A stretch of DNA of 64,000 bases, from positions 275,756 to 339,755 of the forward strand of contig NZ_CP017148.1 of assembly GCF_001741865.1 (NCBI RefSeq). Reading direction: 5' to 3'. This DNA is from Bosea vaviloviae (lineage in GTDB: Bacteria; Pseudomonadota; Alphaproteobacteria; Rhizobiales; Beijerinckiaceae). The notes below the pieces were generated by a model. That model did not search any database. It was not told the DNA's origin and was given only the letters and a program-made list of their open reading frames with translations. Below are positions 24,330 to 32,561 of this stretch, in pieces. Position 1 is the first letter of the stretch; every line of letters starts with the position of its first letter. The position numbers and the translations under genes were made by a program.

Positions 24330-24913
24330 TCGTAGCGTTTCCGCCACGGCAAGAACCGCCACGGATCGCGCTCTGATTTTTCGCGATTGAGCCAGGCGAC
24401 TGGCGCGCGCGGCGGATCGGTAGTGCCCAGGTGCCAGGCACCACGGTGGCGATAGAAATTCATTGTGTCGCGCCGAAGCGGGTGTCCAGGCGCCAGCCCA
24501 AAATCCACCGCGCAATGCACGACGGGGCCGCGATATCGCGTGATGCGTCCGGTCAAGCTGTCGAGCGCGCCGGGCTTGCATCCAAACAGTCGGATGCCGG
24601 GCGGGGCCCTCTCTTGTTCCGCGACATCGACGCGGTTGAAGCTCGCCCGGTGCCAGGCATGCTCGGCCTGCCTTTGCGTCGGATAGGCGAACGGTTCTGT
24701 CAGCACCGGGGCGAAGGTCTCGCGATCGGGAGCATAGGCGAGACGGCCTGGCGTTACGGGATCGGCGCGGTAGAGAGCGTCCGTCGCCGGTGGTCGATCC
24801 TCCAGGACAAGGGCGTGCTCGGGCTGACTGCAGGCCGACAGCAAGACCACCGATGCGACGACGCCAAGGCGCCGGATGAGGGAGCCCTCTCTCTCGATAC
24901 AGCGCCCCATCAT
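24326..24913 (-). CDS. Lipoprotein of the T4SS-associated block
   Basis: A 195-residue protein with a lipobox LLSAC that puts the acylated Cys at residue 28. It then carries an acidic, proline-rich linker and a C-terminal basic end (WRFLPWRKRYE). No domain is recognised. It overlaps both neighbours by four bases (start with the 24910 gene stop, stop with the 23682 gene start). The membrane anchor suggests a periplasmic or outer-membrane accessory role. Confidence 0.65.
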   Translation of the reverse strand: MMGRCIEREGSLIRRLGVVASVVLLSACSQPEHALVLEDRPPATDALYRADPVTPGRLAYAPDRETFAPVLTEPFAYPTQRQAEHAWHRASFNRVDVAEQERAPPGIRLFGCKPGALDSLTGRITRYRGPVVHCAVDFGLAPGHPLRRDTMNFYRHRGAWHLGTTDPPRAPVAWLNREKSERDPWRFLPWRKRYE

Positions 24914-25542
24914 GGCCGCCCGCCCTCGACCTCGGTCGGCGTCGCCGCGGCGTTCCGACGAAACTCTCCCGGCATTTGGAAGCGGCTGGCCCAGAGCCCG
25001 CGATAGGCTTTTCGCGCGTCCTGCTCGAGCGCCGCATAGGTCCTGAGAGGAGGCTCAACCGGAACGGCGACGGCCAGCCCCTCGCGCAGCATGGTGGCGC
25101 CGAGATCGCCATGCTGCGATGAGGCGCAGCGCGCCTGAATCACGCCGTCGGTCTCATGGATCTTGGCGCAGGCGATCCATTTGCCGAGCGTTGCCGAGAC
25201 GAGCCAGGCCGTCGCCATCACGCCACAAGGCCAGGGCTGACGCCCGAGCGTCGCGCGTTGCGCTGGCGCACAGGCGTCGATCCCGTAGAGCCGGTAGACA
25301 TCGCCGGTCTCGATATCCCGGAATTTCACCCCCTCGATCACCTCGACCCGCAAAGGCGGCGATTGCTGTGAATCCTTGGGAGAATAGAAGCCGGGCTGCT
25401 CGGATTGTGTGGCTCGGTCGGCCTCGGCCGCGGCGCCTATGTCGGCTACGATCGATACCAGTACGGCAGCGCCAAAGTGGGCGATCGGGAATGAGCGCCG
25501 GGTATGACGATCACGCCGCCAAATTTTGCCGACGTCCGTCAT
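24910..25542 (-). CDS. Exported nuclease-fold (SNase-like) protein, catalytic residues degraded
   Basis: A 210-residue protein with a hydrophobic signal-like segment (AAVLVSIVADIGAAAEA). The core VKFRDIETGDVYRLYGIDACAP matches the thermonuclease fold at its beta-strand region, but the usual acidic residue after the P/T turn is missing (Ala instead of Glu). Nuclease activity is therefore doubtful. It overlaps its upstream neighbour by four bases, and the two genes share the same core. Inferred role: a periplasmic DNA-binding or structural protein. Confidence 0.6.
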   Translation of the reverse strand: MTDVGKIWRRDRHTRRSFPIAHFGAAVLVSIVADIGAAAEADRATQSEQPGFYSPKDSQQSPPLRVEVIEGVKFRDIETGDVYRLYGIDACAPAQRATLGRQPWPCGVMATAWLVSATLGKWIACAKIHETDGVIQARCASSQHGDLGATMLREGLAVAVPVEPPLRTYAALEQDARKAYRGLWASRFQMPGEFRRNAAATPTEVEGGRP

Positions 25543-26132
25543 TGAGGCGCTGCCGGACTCGATGAGGCAGAGGAAGCGCCGTCGCGCAGGCTGCGCAGGA
25601 TAATGGCATTCGGCTCAGGAACGTCCGGATACGCCCAGAGGCCGACTTTTGCGCGCGCCGCGACAAGTTGCGCGACGAAATAGGGCTGATGCACGGGCCG
25701 ACCATCGGTCGCGAGCGATGCGAAGCCGAAGCCAGACGCGATCAGCGCGGTGCCGAGATCGATCCGAGAACCGGCTCCCGCTCCGCTATTGCGCGTGGCG
25801 ACGCAGAACACGAAGACGGTTTGAGAATGCGATGGCGCGGCAGCCTGATGACATTGCGGCTGAAGGTCACGGATCAGTGCGACCAGCATCGCGAGCGAAG
25901 CCTCACCGCAGTCGCGCCTGATGCCGGAAGCGTTCGTGAAATTCGTACCGCGCAGACAGGCCTGAACGCCATAGAGGCGATGGGTTACGCCGCCATCCGT
26001 CCAGCTGTCGCCCGTCTCGAAGACGGCCATCGGCGAAATTGCAAACCCGCGAGCAGCACCTGCGTCCTGCGCCAGACTGCCCGAGGCAACGACGCTCACG
26101 AGACCTGCGATCAGGGTGGTCGAAACGCGCAT
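25539..26132 (-). CDS. Exported SNase-like protein, second copy, degenerate
   Basis: A 197-residue protein with a signal peptide (TTLIAGLVSVVASGSLAQ). Its core, SWTDGGVTHRLYGVQACL, aligns with the RLYGIDAC block of the 24910 gene and with thermonucleases, but both the metal-binding Asp (Gln here) and the catalytic Glu are absent. A second Cys-containing half follows. It and 24910 form a degenerate tandem pair within the T4SS-associated operon. Confidence 0.55.
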   Translation of the reverse strand: MRVSTTLIAGLVSVVASGSLAQDAGAARGFAISPMAVFETGDSWTDGGVTHRLYGVQACLRGTNFTNASGIRRDCGEASLAMLVALIRDLQPQCHQAAAPSHSQTVFVFCVATRNSGAGAGSRIDLGTALIASGFGFASLATDGRPVHQPYFVAQLVAARAKVGLWAYPDVPEPNAIILRSLRDGASSASSSPAAPQ

Positions 26133-26135
26133 GGG

Positions 26136-26669
26136 TCAGTAGCCCCGCAGCGCGAAATAGAAGCGCTGCTGACCATTGCCGGTGGTGATATCGACGAAAT
26201 AGGGCTCGTCCCGCGCCTGCCGCGGCTGACTGGGATAGCTGGTCTGGCAGCCGCCCTCTGAGCCTGAGCTGCAGTCGCGCCTCGGCTTGGACAGATCGAG
26301 GCAAACACTGCCATTCGGCGAGGATGCAGCGGCAGTTTCGTCGCGTGGTGTCGCGCTATCGGATGGCGTCCAGCCGACGGGGCAGGGGAGGTAGGGCTCG
26401 TGCCCGAGGCCACTGGTCTGACCTTCAGGGCAAGTAGGCCAGCCGCCGCCCTTGGCGAGCTGGCGGAAGAGCTGGTGCATTACCGGCACGCAATAAGGGA
26501 TGCCCGACCAACTCGGCGCTGTCGCCGCGGCGCAGAGCAGAACCTTGCAGCCGAAGGACGCCTCCTGAGCCTCGCCCGCAGTGGCGACGAGGCCCAGGCC
26601 AACCGCCAGGCTAGCGGCTCTCAGTCGACATCCTAATGCGGATGTCGTCGCACGTTTTGATCGTGGCAT
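26136..26669 (-). CDS. TrbM/KikA-like periplasmic protein
   Basis: A 177-residue protein starting at ATG 26669. It has a signal peptide (SLAVGLGLVATAGEAQ) and a Cys-rich mature part with CKVLLCAAATAP and YCVPVMHQLFRQLAKGGGWPTCPEG. This reproduces the TrbM/KikA pattern of conjugative plasmids, proteins linked to T4SS function in the periplasm. A longer start at TTG 26690 would overlap the divergent virB promoter, so the ATG is preferred. Confidence 0.6.
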   Translation of the reverse strand: MPRSKRATTSALGCRLRAASLAVGLGLVATAGEAQEASFGCKVLLCAAATAPSWSGIPYCVPVMHQLFRQLAKGGGWPTCPEGQTSGLGHEPYLPCPVGWTPSDSATPRDETAAASSPNGSVCLDLSKPRRDCSSGSEGGCQTSYPSQPRQARDEPYFVDITTGNGQQRFYFALRGY

Positions 26670-26683
26670 CGTGTTTCCGGCTG

Positions 26684-26711
26684 TTGCCAACTGTCAGAAG
26701 GTCAATATACT
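26684..26711 (+). promoter_or_regulatory. Promoter candidate for the virB operon
   Basis: TTGCCA at 26684-26689, a 16-bp spacer and TATACT at 26706-26711 precede virB1 by about 36 bp. The site sits between the divergent TrbM-like and virB1 genes. Confidence 0.5.
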
Positions 26712-26746
26712 GACTAGTGACTGATTTGGCGAGAGGCGATTTTCCA

Positions 26747-27487
26747 ATGCGGCTGCCGCTTTCGACGAGCGTGATGATGGTAATGCTGGCGGGAAGCGCT
26801 TTCGCGGAGGAGGCGAGGGCGCCCGCCAAATTCCAAGACAAGCTGCCGCAGCCGACGGCGACACTCGATGCGTCGGGCCGGGTCCGGCCGCTTTCGCAAC
26901 TGCCATCCGCCGTCGAAGTCATCGGCGAGCGCGACCCGGAGCCGGCCTGCAATACCAGCGTCGAGCTGCCCGCCGGCGAGGCCGAGGCTCTCGTGCGAAT
27001 GATTGCCGTCGAGGAGCAATTCGACACCGCGTTCGCGATAGCCGTCGCCAAAGCCGAGAGCCGCCTGATCTCCAGGGCGCAATCCGAGAAGGGTGCTTAC
27101 GGCCTGATGCAACTGACGGCAGAGATGGCCGAGCGCTTCAAGGTCGATCGTTGCGAGCCAACAGGTAATGTCCGCGGTGGCGTCCGCTTACTGCGCCATC
27201 TGCAGTCGCACTATCGCAATCCGTTCTATGTGCTCGCTGCCTACAATGCCGGCGAGCAGACGCTGATCGAGCATCGCGGCGTGCCGCCGTTTCCGGAGAC
27301 CGTGCGCTTCGTCGCCGCGGTCATGAACGACCTCCAGGGCTGGCCCGGTGTCGAGGACGTAGAGCCCCGATCACGCAGTGGGCCCGACGCCGATGGGCGA
27401 CCCGCAAAGACTCCAGCCATCCCAGGTCGTCCCGCGCCCGCCAAGCGGCCGGCATTGGCGGCCGACTTTGTCATGCATGTCGAATGA
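26747..27487 (+). CDS. virB1: VirB1-like lytic transglycosylase
   Basis: A 246-residue exported enzyme that opens the peptidoglycan for the T4SS. The signal peptide (LSTSVMMVMLAGSAFAEE) is followed by a goose-type SLT domain with AVAKAESRLISRAQSEKGAYGLMQLT. The Glu in KAESR is the likely catalytic acid, and YNAGEQ is the conserved C-terminal motif. The ATG at 26747 matches the signal peptide, and a further start at 26717 would add residues without function. Its stop overlaps the virB2 start (ATGA at 27484-27487). Confidence 0.85.
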   Translation: MRLPLSTSVMMVMLAGSAFAEEARAPAKFQDKLPQPTATLDASGRVRPLSQLPSAVEVIGERDPEPACNTSVELPAGEAEALVRMIAVEEQFDTAFAIAVAKAESRLISRAQSEKGAYGLMQLTAEMAERFKVDRCEPTGNVRGGVRLLRHLQSHYRNPFYVLAAYNAGEQTLIEHRGVPPFPETVRFVAAVMNDLQGWPGVEDVEPRSRSGPDADGRPAKTPAIPGRPAPAKRPALAADFVMHVE

Positions 27488-27801
27488 GGACGCTGCCGAT
27501 GCTGCTTTCGAGAAACCTTTTCCGCGTGATGGGCGCGGCCCTGTCGCTGCTGGCAACCGTCGAGGCGCAGGCGCAATCCGGCACGCTGCAGCCGGTGCAA
27601 TCGACCCTGAACCAGCTCGTGCAGGCGCTGACCGGTCCGATCTCGACGGCGCTCGCGACGCTTGCCGTCATTGCATGCGGCTTCTTCGCCTGGGCCGGCC
27701 GCCTCACCTGGGGCGTCGCCGGCTCAGTCATTTTTGGCATCGTACTGGTCTTCGGCTCGGCCCAGATCGTCCAGTTCTTCCAGTCGGCGGTCGGACAATG
27801 A
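27484..27801 (+). CDS. virB2: VirB2-like pilin (TrbC family)
   Basis: A 105-residue protein with a long signal peptide cleaved near AQAQS and two hydrophobic segments. The GPISTALATLAVIACGFFAWAGRLTWG block is typical of the T4SS major pilin. Its stop overlaps the virB3 start (ATGA), and the gene order virB1-virB2-virB3 is standard. Confidence 0.85.
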   Translation: MRTLPMLLSRNLFRVMGAALSLLATVEAQAQSGTLQPVQSTLNQLVQALTGPISTALATLAVIACGFFAWAGRLTWGVAGSVIFGIVLVFGSAQIVQFFQSAVGQ

Positions 27802-28094
27802 GCGGGCGCGATCTCGAACAGCCGCTGATCACTCCGTTGGTCAAGGCTTTGACGCGGGCGCCGACGCTCATGGGGGTGCCGTACCTGTACTTCATGTTCA
27901 ATGGCGTCGCCTCGTCGGTTTGCTTCCTCGTCTCGCACAATCTCCTGATGCTGCTGGTCGCGATCCCGCTGCATCTCTTCGGCTATGTCCTAACACTTCG
28001 CGACGATCGCATCTTCGAGATCCTCTTCGTCAAATCCTCGCGCTGCCCTCCGCGCTCACGCGCCTTCTGGGGCGCCGACAGCTATCGCGTGTGA
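27798..28094 (+). CDS. virB3: VirB3-like inner-membrane protein
   Basis: A 98-residue protein with two adjacent hydrophobic segments (FMFNGVASSVCFLV and LLMLLVAIPLHLFGYVL) and the RDDRIFEILFVKSSR end that typifies VirB3. It works with VirB4 at the inner membrane in pilus assembly. The ATG at 27798 overlaps the virB2 stop. Nine bases separate it from virB4. Confidence 0.85.
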   Translation: MSGRDLEQPLITPLVKALTRAPTLMGVPYLYFMFNGVASSVCFLVSHNLLMLLVAIPLHLFGYVLTLRDDRIFEILFVKSSRCPPRSRAFWGADSYRV

Positions 28095-28103
28095 GGCCCA
28101 AAA

Positions 28104-30515
28104 ATGGTCGCGCGCGCCCTCCTCGATGAGCTGACCTACGGCTCGGTCTCGCGCCGGGAGCGACCGGTCGCGGCGCATATTCCCTATACCCGTCACGTCG
28201 ACGATCACGTCATCAGGACGCGCGACGGCCTGGTCATGACGATCCTGAAGCTTGAGGGCTATTCCTTCGAGACCGCCGACATGAGCGCGGTCAATTCGCG
28301 GCTGCTGGCGCGCAACGACGTTGTGCGCACGCTCGCCAATTCCCGCTTCGCGCTCGTCAGCCACATCATCCGCCGTGAGGTCGAGCCCTCGATTCCCTCG
28401 ACCTTCGACAACGCGCTCTGCCGCGAGATCGATGAGCGCTATCAGGCCGCGCTCTCGACGCGGCGCATGTTCGTCAACGACCTCTATTTGACGATCGTGC
28501 GCCGGCCGCTGCAGGGTCAGGCTGGCACCTTCGAAAGCTCGCTATCGCGACTGCTTGGTCGCAAGGATGCGGGCGGCGAGACTGTCGCGATGCAGACCGC
28601 GCTCAGCGAGTTGCGCGACGCGTCCACCGCCGTCCGCGAAACGCTGTCCGCCTATGGCGCCCGCCCGCTCGGCGTCGTCTCGCGCGATGGCGTCTGGTTC
28701 TCCGAACCGCTGGAGTTTCTGGTTCAGCTCGTCAATGGCGGCCTTCCACGGCCGATGCATCTGCCGCGGATGAAGCTCGCCGACGCGTTGTCACTCAAGC
28801 GCATCTTCTTCGGCCGCAACGCCGTGGAAATTCGTGGCGCCTCGCCTGACGACACGCGGTTCGGGGCGCTAATCTCGATCCGCGAGTACCCCGCTCAGAC
28901 CGGGCCTGGCTCGTTCGACAACCTGCTGCGGGTTCCCCACGAGTTCATCGCGACGCAGAGTTTTGCCATCGTCGATCGCCCTGAAGCCGCCAAGCAGATC
29001 GACCGGGTTTCGCGCCAGGTCGATATGTCCGACGAGGCCGGCTCGATCCTCGCCGATCAGCTAGACGAAGCCAGGGACGATCTCCTCACCTCCGAGGCCA
29101 TCTATGGCGAGCATCATATGACCGTGATGTGCCTCGGGCGCGGCATAGCCGAGGTCGGAGCAACCGTGACGGCGGTTGGGGCCGCACTCACGGACCGCTC
29201 GGTAATCTGGACACGCGAGGATCTCAATTGCGAGCCTGCCTTCTGGGCGCAGCTGCCGGGCAACTTCCCCTACATCGCCCGGAAGTCGATCATCTCGTCG
29301 AAGAATTTCGCAGGCTTCGTCTCGCTGCACAATTATCCCAGCGGGCGGCCCGACAATAACCACTGGGGGCCGGCGATCTCGGTGTTCGAGACGACCTCGC
29401 AGACCGCCTATTATTACAACCACCACATCCGCGATCTCGGCAATTTCACCGTCGTCGGGCCATCGGGTTCTGGCAAGACGGTGTTCCTGTCGTTTATCTC
29501 GGCGCAGTCGCAGCGCGTCACGCCGCGGCCAAAGCTGCTCTTCGTCGACAAGGATCGCGGCGCCGAAATCTTTATCCGAGCGCTCGGGGGGCAGTACGAG
29601 GTGCTGACGCCGGGCGAGCCGACCGGCTTCAATCCGCTGTCGTTGCCCGACACCGCGCCCAACCGCGAATTCCTGTTCCAGCTTTTCGCCTTCATGCTCC
29701 GCCCGGCCAATGGCGGCGCGCTCAGCGCCTCGGAGGAACAGGTCATCCGCAACGCGATCGGCTCGGCGCTGGCTGCGGGACCAGAGGGCCGGACGCTGCA
29801 AGCCTTCTCGACTCTGTTGCGCGGCCGGATCCGGGCAGGGGAGGGCGATCTGCTGGCGCGACTGGAAAGCTGGATGCGGCCTGATCAGCGCGGCTGGCTG
29901 TTCAACAATGAGCAGGATCAGTTCTCGCTGTCACGGATATTTGGCTTCGACATGACCCGGGTGCTGGACGATCCCGTCATCCGCACCGCGGCGCTGATGT
30001 ACATCTTCCACCGCACCGAGGAATTGCTGACCGGAGACCCGGTGATGATCTTCCTTGATGAGGGTTGGCGGCTCCTCGACGATGAGGTCTTTGCGTTCTT
30101 CATCAAGGACAAGCTGAAGACCATTCGCAAGCAGAACGGCATCATCGGCTTTGGCACGCAGTCGGCCGCCGACATCGTCCGCTCCAAATCAGCCAGCACG
30201 CTGATCGAGCAGACCGCCACCAACATCTTCTTCCCGAATCCGAAAGCTGACGACGAAAGCTACGCCCAGGCTTTTCGATTGTCGGAGCGCGAGGTCGCCT
30301 GGATCCGCAACACCGTCCCGGAAAGCCGCTCGTTCCTGATCAAGCATGGCCGCGACAGCGTTATCGCCAAACTCAACCTCGCCGGCATGCCCGACCTGAT
30401 CAAGGTGCTGTCGGGCCGCACCGAGACTGTCGCGGAGCTTACGGCCCTGCGCGCCCGCATCGGTGACGATCCGGCCGATTGGCTGCCGATCTTCATGGGA
30501 AGGAGCGACGGATGA
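28104..30515 (+). CDS. virB4: VirB4-like T4SS ATPase
   Basis: An 803-residue ATPase that powers pilus assembly and substrate transfer. The VirB4 N-terminal region (residues 1-400) is followed by Walker A GPSGSGKT (in TVVGPSGSGKTVF) and Walker B MIFLDEGWRLLDD. The length agrees with the family's usual 780-830 residues. The stop overlaps the start of the next gene (ATGA at 30512-30515). Confidence 0.92.
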   Translation: MVARALLDELTYGSVSRRERPVAAHIPYTRHVDDHVIRTRDGLVMTILKLEGYSFETADMSAVNSRLLARNDVVRTLANSRFALVSHIIRREVEPSIPSTFDNALCREIDERYQAALSTRRMFVNDLYLTIVRRPLQGQAGTFESSLSRLLGRKDAGGETVAMQTALSELRDASTAVRETLSAYGARPLGVVSRDGVWFSEPLEFLVQLVNGGLPRPMHLPRMKLADALSLKRIFFGRNAVEIRGASPDDTRFGALISIREYPAQTGPGSFDNLLRVPHEFIATQSFAIVDRPEAAKQIDRVSRQVDMSDEAGSILADQLDEARDDLLTSEAIYGEHHMTVMCLGRGIAEVGATVTAVGAALTDRSVIWTREDLNCEPAFWAQLPGNFPYIARKSIISSKNFAGFVSLHNYPSGRPDNNHWGPAISVFETTSQTAYYYNHHIRDLGNFTVVGPSGSGKTVFLSFISAQSQRVTPRPKLLFVDKDRGAEIFIRALGGQYEVLTPGEPTGFNPLSLPDTAPNREFLFQLFAFMLRPANGGALSASEEQVIRNAIGSALAAGPEGRTLQAFSTLLRGRIRAGEGDLLARLESWMRPDQRGWLFNNEQDQFSLSRIFGFDMTRVLDDPVIRTAALMYIFHRTEELLTGDPVMIFLDEGWRLLDDEVFAFFIKDKLKTIRKQNGIIGFGTQSAADIVRSKSASTLIEQTATNIFFPNPKADDESYAQAFRLSEREVAWIRNTVPESRSFLIKHGRDSVIAKLNLAGMPDLIKVLSGRTETVAELTALRARIGDDPADWLPIFMGRSDG

Positions 30516-31438
30516 ACAGGATCACCAGACCATGCCTGATCGTGATCGGTCTATTGGGCATCGCGCCGGCCTTCGCCGCAATCCCGACCAATGACGCGAA
30601 GCAACTGGATGAGAAAGCCGCGACGTCGAGCACGACGATCAAACTCGTCCCGATCACGACGCAGCGCAAGACCGCCAATGACAGCGTCAAATGCGCCGTC
30701 ACCACCGGCAAGAAGGCCGAGGTCAAGGACCCTGCCAGCAAGGCCCAGGCTGGCGCAGGCGCGAAGACGATCCAGACCTATGCGCCCGCGATGCCGCCGA
30801 CGCCTGCCGCGGACGCCAAGGGCGGGACGCTGGCGAGCCAGAATCATTTCAAGACGACAGGCGGCGTCGTCGGCGAGCTCGAGGCCAGCAGCACCAGTCT
30901 CACGAGCGCCCAAAGCGCCTTTCGGCAAGCCGGTCAGGAGGTCGGGACGGCTAAAACCGTCATGGCCGCTATCGACATGAACAGCGCGGCACGCACTCAG
31001 AACGGTCTCGCCTGGACGGGCGCCACCAACGCCGCAAACATTTGGGTCACCGCGATCAACGCGCTCAATCTCGCGCGCACGAGCGATCGCAGCCGTGGCG
31101 CCAGCAGCTTGAAGATGGGCGGCGGCCTTACGTCGAATGGCACAATCTGCCCTGTCGGCATGATCGGCAGCGGCACGGTCGCCGATCCCTGCCGCGGTGC
31201 CTCGACCTGCTCGACGATGCCGGTGGGCGCGCCGACCGATCCGGCCTGCGTCAGTGCGCGTTTTGTCGACAGCAGCGGCAACGTCCTGTTCTACCTCGCG
31301 CAGGGTCAGGCTCAGAATTCTGGCGGCCTTGCGGTCAAGTCCGGCGCGGCGCCTCCGAGCGCGAGCGCGTCAGGCACGGCCCTGACCGAAGGTGACATCG
31401 CAGCCGCACTTCAATCCAACGCATCCCAAAACCAGTAG
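30512..31438 (+). CDS. Exported T4SS-associated protein of unknown function
   Basis: A 308-residue protein with a signal peptide (LIVIGLLGIAPAFAA). The mature part is rich in Ala, Thr, Ser and Gly and has four Cys residues in two groups (TICPVGMI and DPCRGASTCS). It lies in the position between virB4 and the virB5-like gene. No clear match to a named VirB family is visible. The ATG at 30512 overlaps the virB4 stop, and the coupling suggests it belongs to the apparatus. It could be an extra pilus- or surface-associated component. Confidence 0.6.
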   Translation: MNRITRPCLIVIGLLGIAPAFAAIPTNDAKQLDEKAATSSTTIKLVPITTQRKTANDSVKCAVTTGKKAEVKDPASKAQAGAGAKTIQTYAPAMPPTPAADAKGGTLASQNHFKTTGGVVGELEASSTSLTSAQSAFRQAGQEVGTAKTVMAAIDMNSAARTQNGLAWTGATNAANIWVTAINALNLARTSDRSRGASSLKMGGGLTSNGTICPVGMIGSGTVADPCRGASTCSTMPVGAPTDPACVSARFVDSSGNVLFYLAQGQAQNSGGLAVKSGAAPPSASASGTALTEGDIAAALQSNASQNQ

Positions 31439-31447
31439 GAGCTTGCC

Positions 31448-32158
31448 ATGCGGATCGCAGTTCTTGCGAGCATCGTCATTCTCAGTGCGAACCTGAGCCA
31501 TGCCCAGGGTGTCCCGGTCATCGACAATGCCAACCTCGCAAAAGCACAGGAGATCGCAACCCACACCCAGCAGATCCTGCAGGCCGATCGCGACATCCTG
31601 CAGTTCACCAAGAAGACGCTCGAGGCTGTGACAGGCGACAAGACGTCGGAGGCTCAGGGCAGTCTCGCGCAGATGGCGCTGGGCGGTGGCTTCTCGATGG
31701 CAAAGGCTCCTTCGCTGGGCTCGGTGATCTCGGGCGGTGCGCTCTCCTTCTCCGGCATGGGCTCAACCTCGCAAAACATTGTCTCCGGGCTGATTAACGG
31801 GCTGCAACTGGTCAAGACGATCACCGGCCTGACCGGCGGCCAATCCCATCCATCGGACAAGGCCTATTCCAACGCGGTGAACGTGGCGGCGACGCTGTCA
31901 GGGCTTATCGACTCGACGCAAGGCGCAATCCAGACGCGCTCGAGCGCCTTCATCCAAGGCGGTCAGCAGATCGGTCAGGCCAAGGATCTGAAGGGCAGCG
32001 TCGATCAGAACACGCAAATCCAGGTCCAGACTGGACAGACAATCAACGAACTTACCGGCGTGGTGAACAACGCGGCGGCCGCCGCGAACCAGCAAAACCT
32101 CGATCGGATCGCCTCCGAGTCGGCTGCCGCTCGCGCCATGGTCTTTTCGCAGCGATGA
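31448..32158 (+). CDS. virB5: VirB5-like minor pilin
   Basis: A 236-residue exported protein with a signal peptide (VLASIVILSANLSHAQ) and the VirB5-style start GVPVIDNANLAKAQEIATHTQQILQ. The long helical middle region fits the VirB5/TraC fold, which decorates the pilus tip. A serine- and glycine-rich insert near residues 80-110 is unusual. The stop overlaps the start of the next small gene (ATGA at 32155). Confidence 0.75.
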   Translation: MRIAVLASIVILSANLSHAQGVPVIDNANLAKAQEIATHTQQILQADRDILQFTKKTLEAVTGDKTSEAQGSLAQMALGGGFSMAKAPSLGSVISGGALSFSGMGSTSQNIVSGLINGLQLVKTITGLTGGQSHPSDKAYSNAVNVAATLSGLIDSTQGAIQTRSSAFIQGGQQIGQAKDLKGSVDQNTQIQVQTGQTINELTGVVNNAAAAANQQNLDRIASESAAARAMVFSQR

Positions 32159-32364
32159 TGGATAGCAGCACCATGTTCGGTCGCGGACCCGTCTTCTATT
32201 TTCTCATGGCATCGATCCTGGCGGTCGCCGTGCTGGCCTGCATGGTCATGGTCGGACGGCTGGTCATTCCGCAGCAACCCGTCGCAGCAGTCTCTCCGCG
32301 GAGCGACACGGAGGCTGCGTCTCGCGCCATGACGTTCTCAACTCCGAAGGATCCTTCGCGATGA
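32155..32364 (+). CDS. Small single-pass membrane protein of the virB operon
   Basis: A 69-residue protein with one transmembrane segment (VFYFLMASILAVAVLACMVMVGRLVI) and a polar C-terminal tail. It is flanked by ATGA overlaps on both sides. No named family is recognised. It probably anchors to the inner membrane as a small T4SS component. Confidence 0.6.
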   Translation: MMDSSTMFGRGPVFYFLMASILAVAVLACMVMVGRLVIPQQPVAAVSPRSDTEAASRAMTFSTPKDPSR

Positions 32365-32552
32365 GGCGGCGTCTCGCCATCATCCTGGGCGCGATCGCTC
32401 TAGGACTTGTTCTCTCGGCCTGCGCCTACAAGCCGCTGAAAGCGCCTTGCGGCCCAGACGAAGGCGGTCAGCCGCTGGCTTATGCCGAACCATCCGCCTC
32501 GCCGGAGCCGTTCGCATCGATTGACGCTTGCGGTCCCATGCAGCCGATCTGA
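32361..32552 (+). CDS. virB7: Small lipoprotein, probable VirB7 counterpart
   Basis: A 63-residue lipoprotein with a signal peptide and lipobox (LVLSAC, Cys at 21). The short mature part has further Cys residues (APCGPDEGG and DACGPM), which could bond to a VirB9-like partner, as in VirB7. The start overlaps the previous stop. It is the only lipoprotein of this size in the operon. Confidence 0.65.
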   Translation: MRRRLAIILGAIALGLVLSACAYKPLKAPCGPDEGGQPLAYAEPSASPEPFASIDACGPMQPI

Positions 32553-32561
32553 GCGGGTGGC

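Noticed and set aside
24330..25112. Upstream extension of the 23682 gene
   Set aside because: The extension runs opposite to nothing but has no signal peptide at its start, and it would overlap the coupled lipoprotein gene fully. The ATGA-coupled start at 24329 gives a clean signal sequence.
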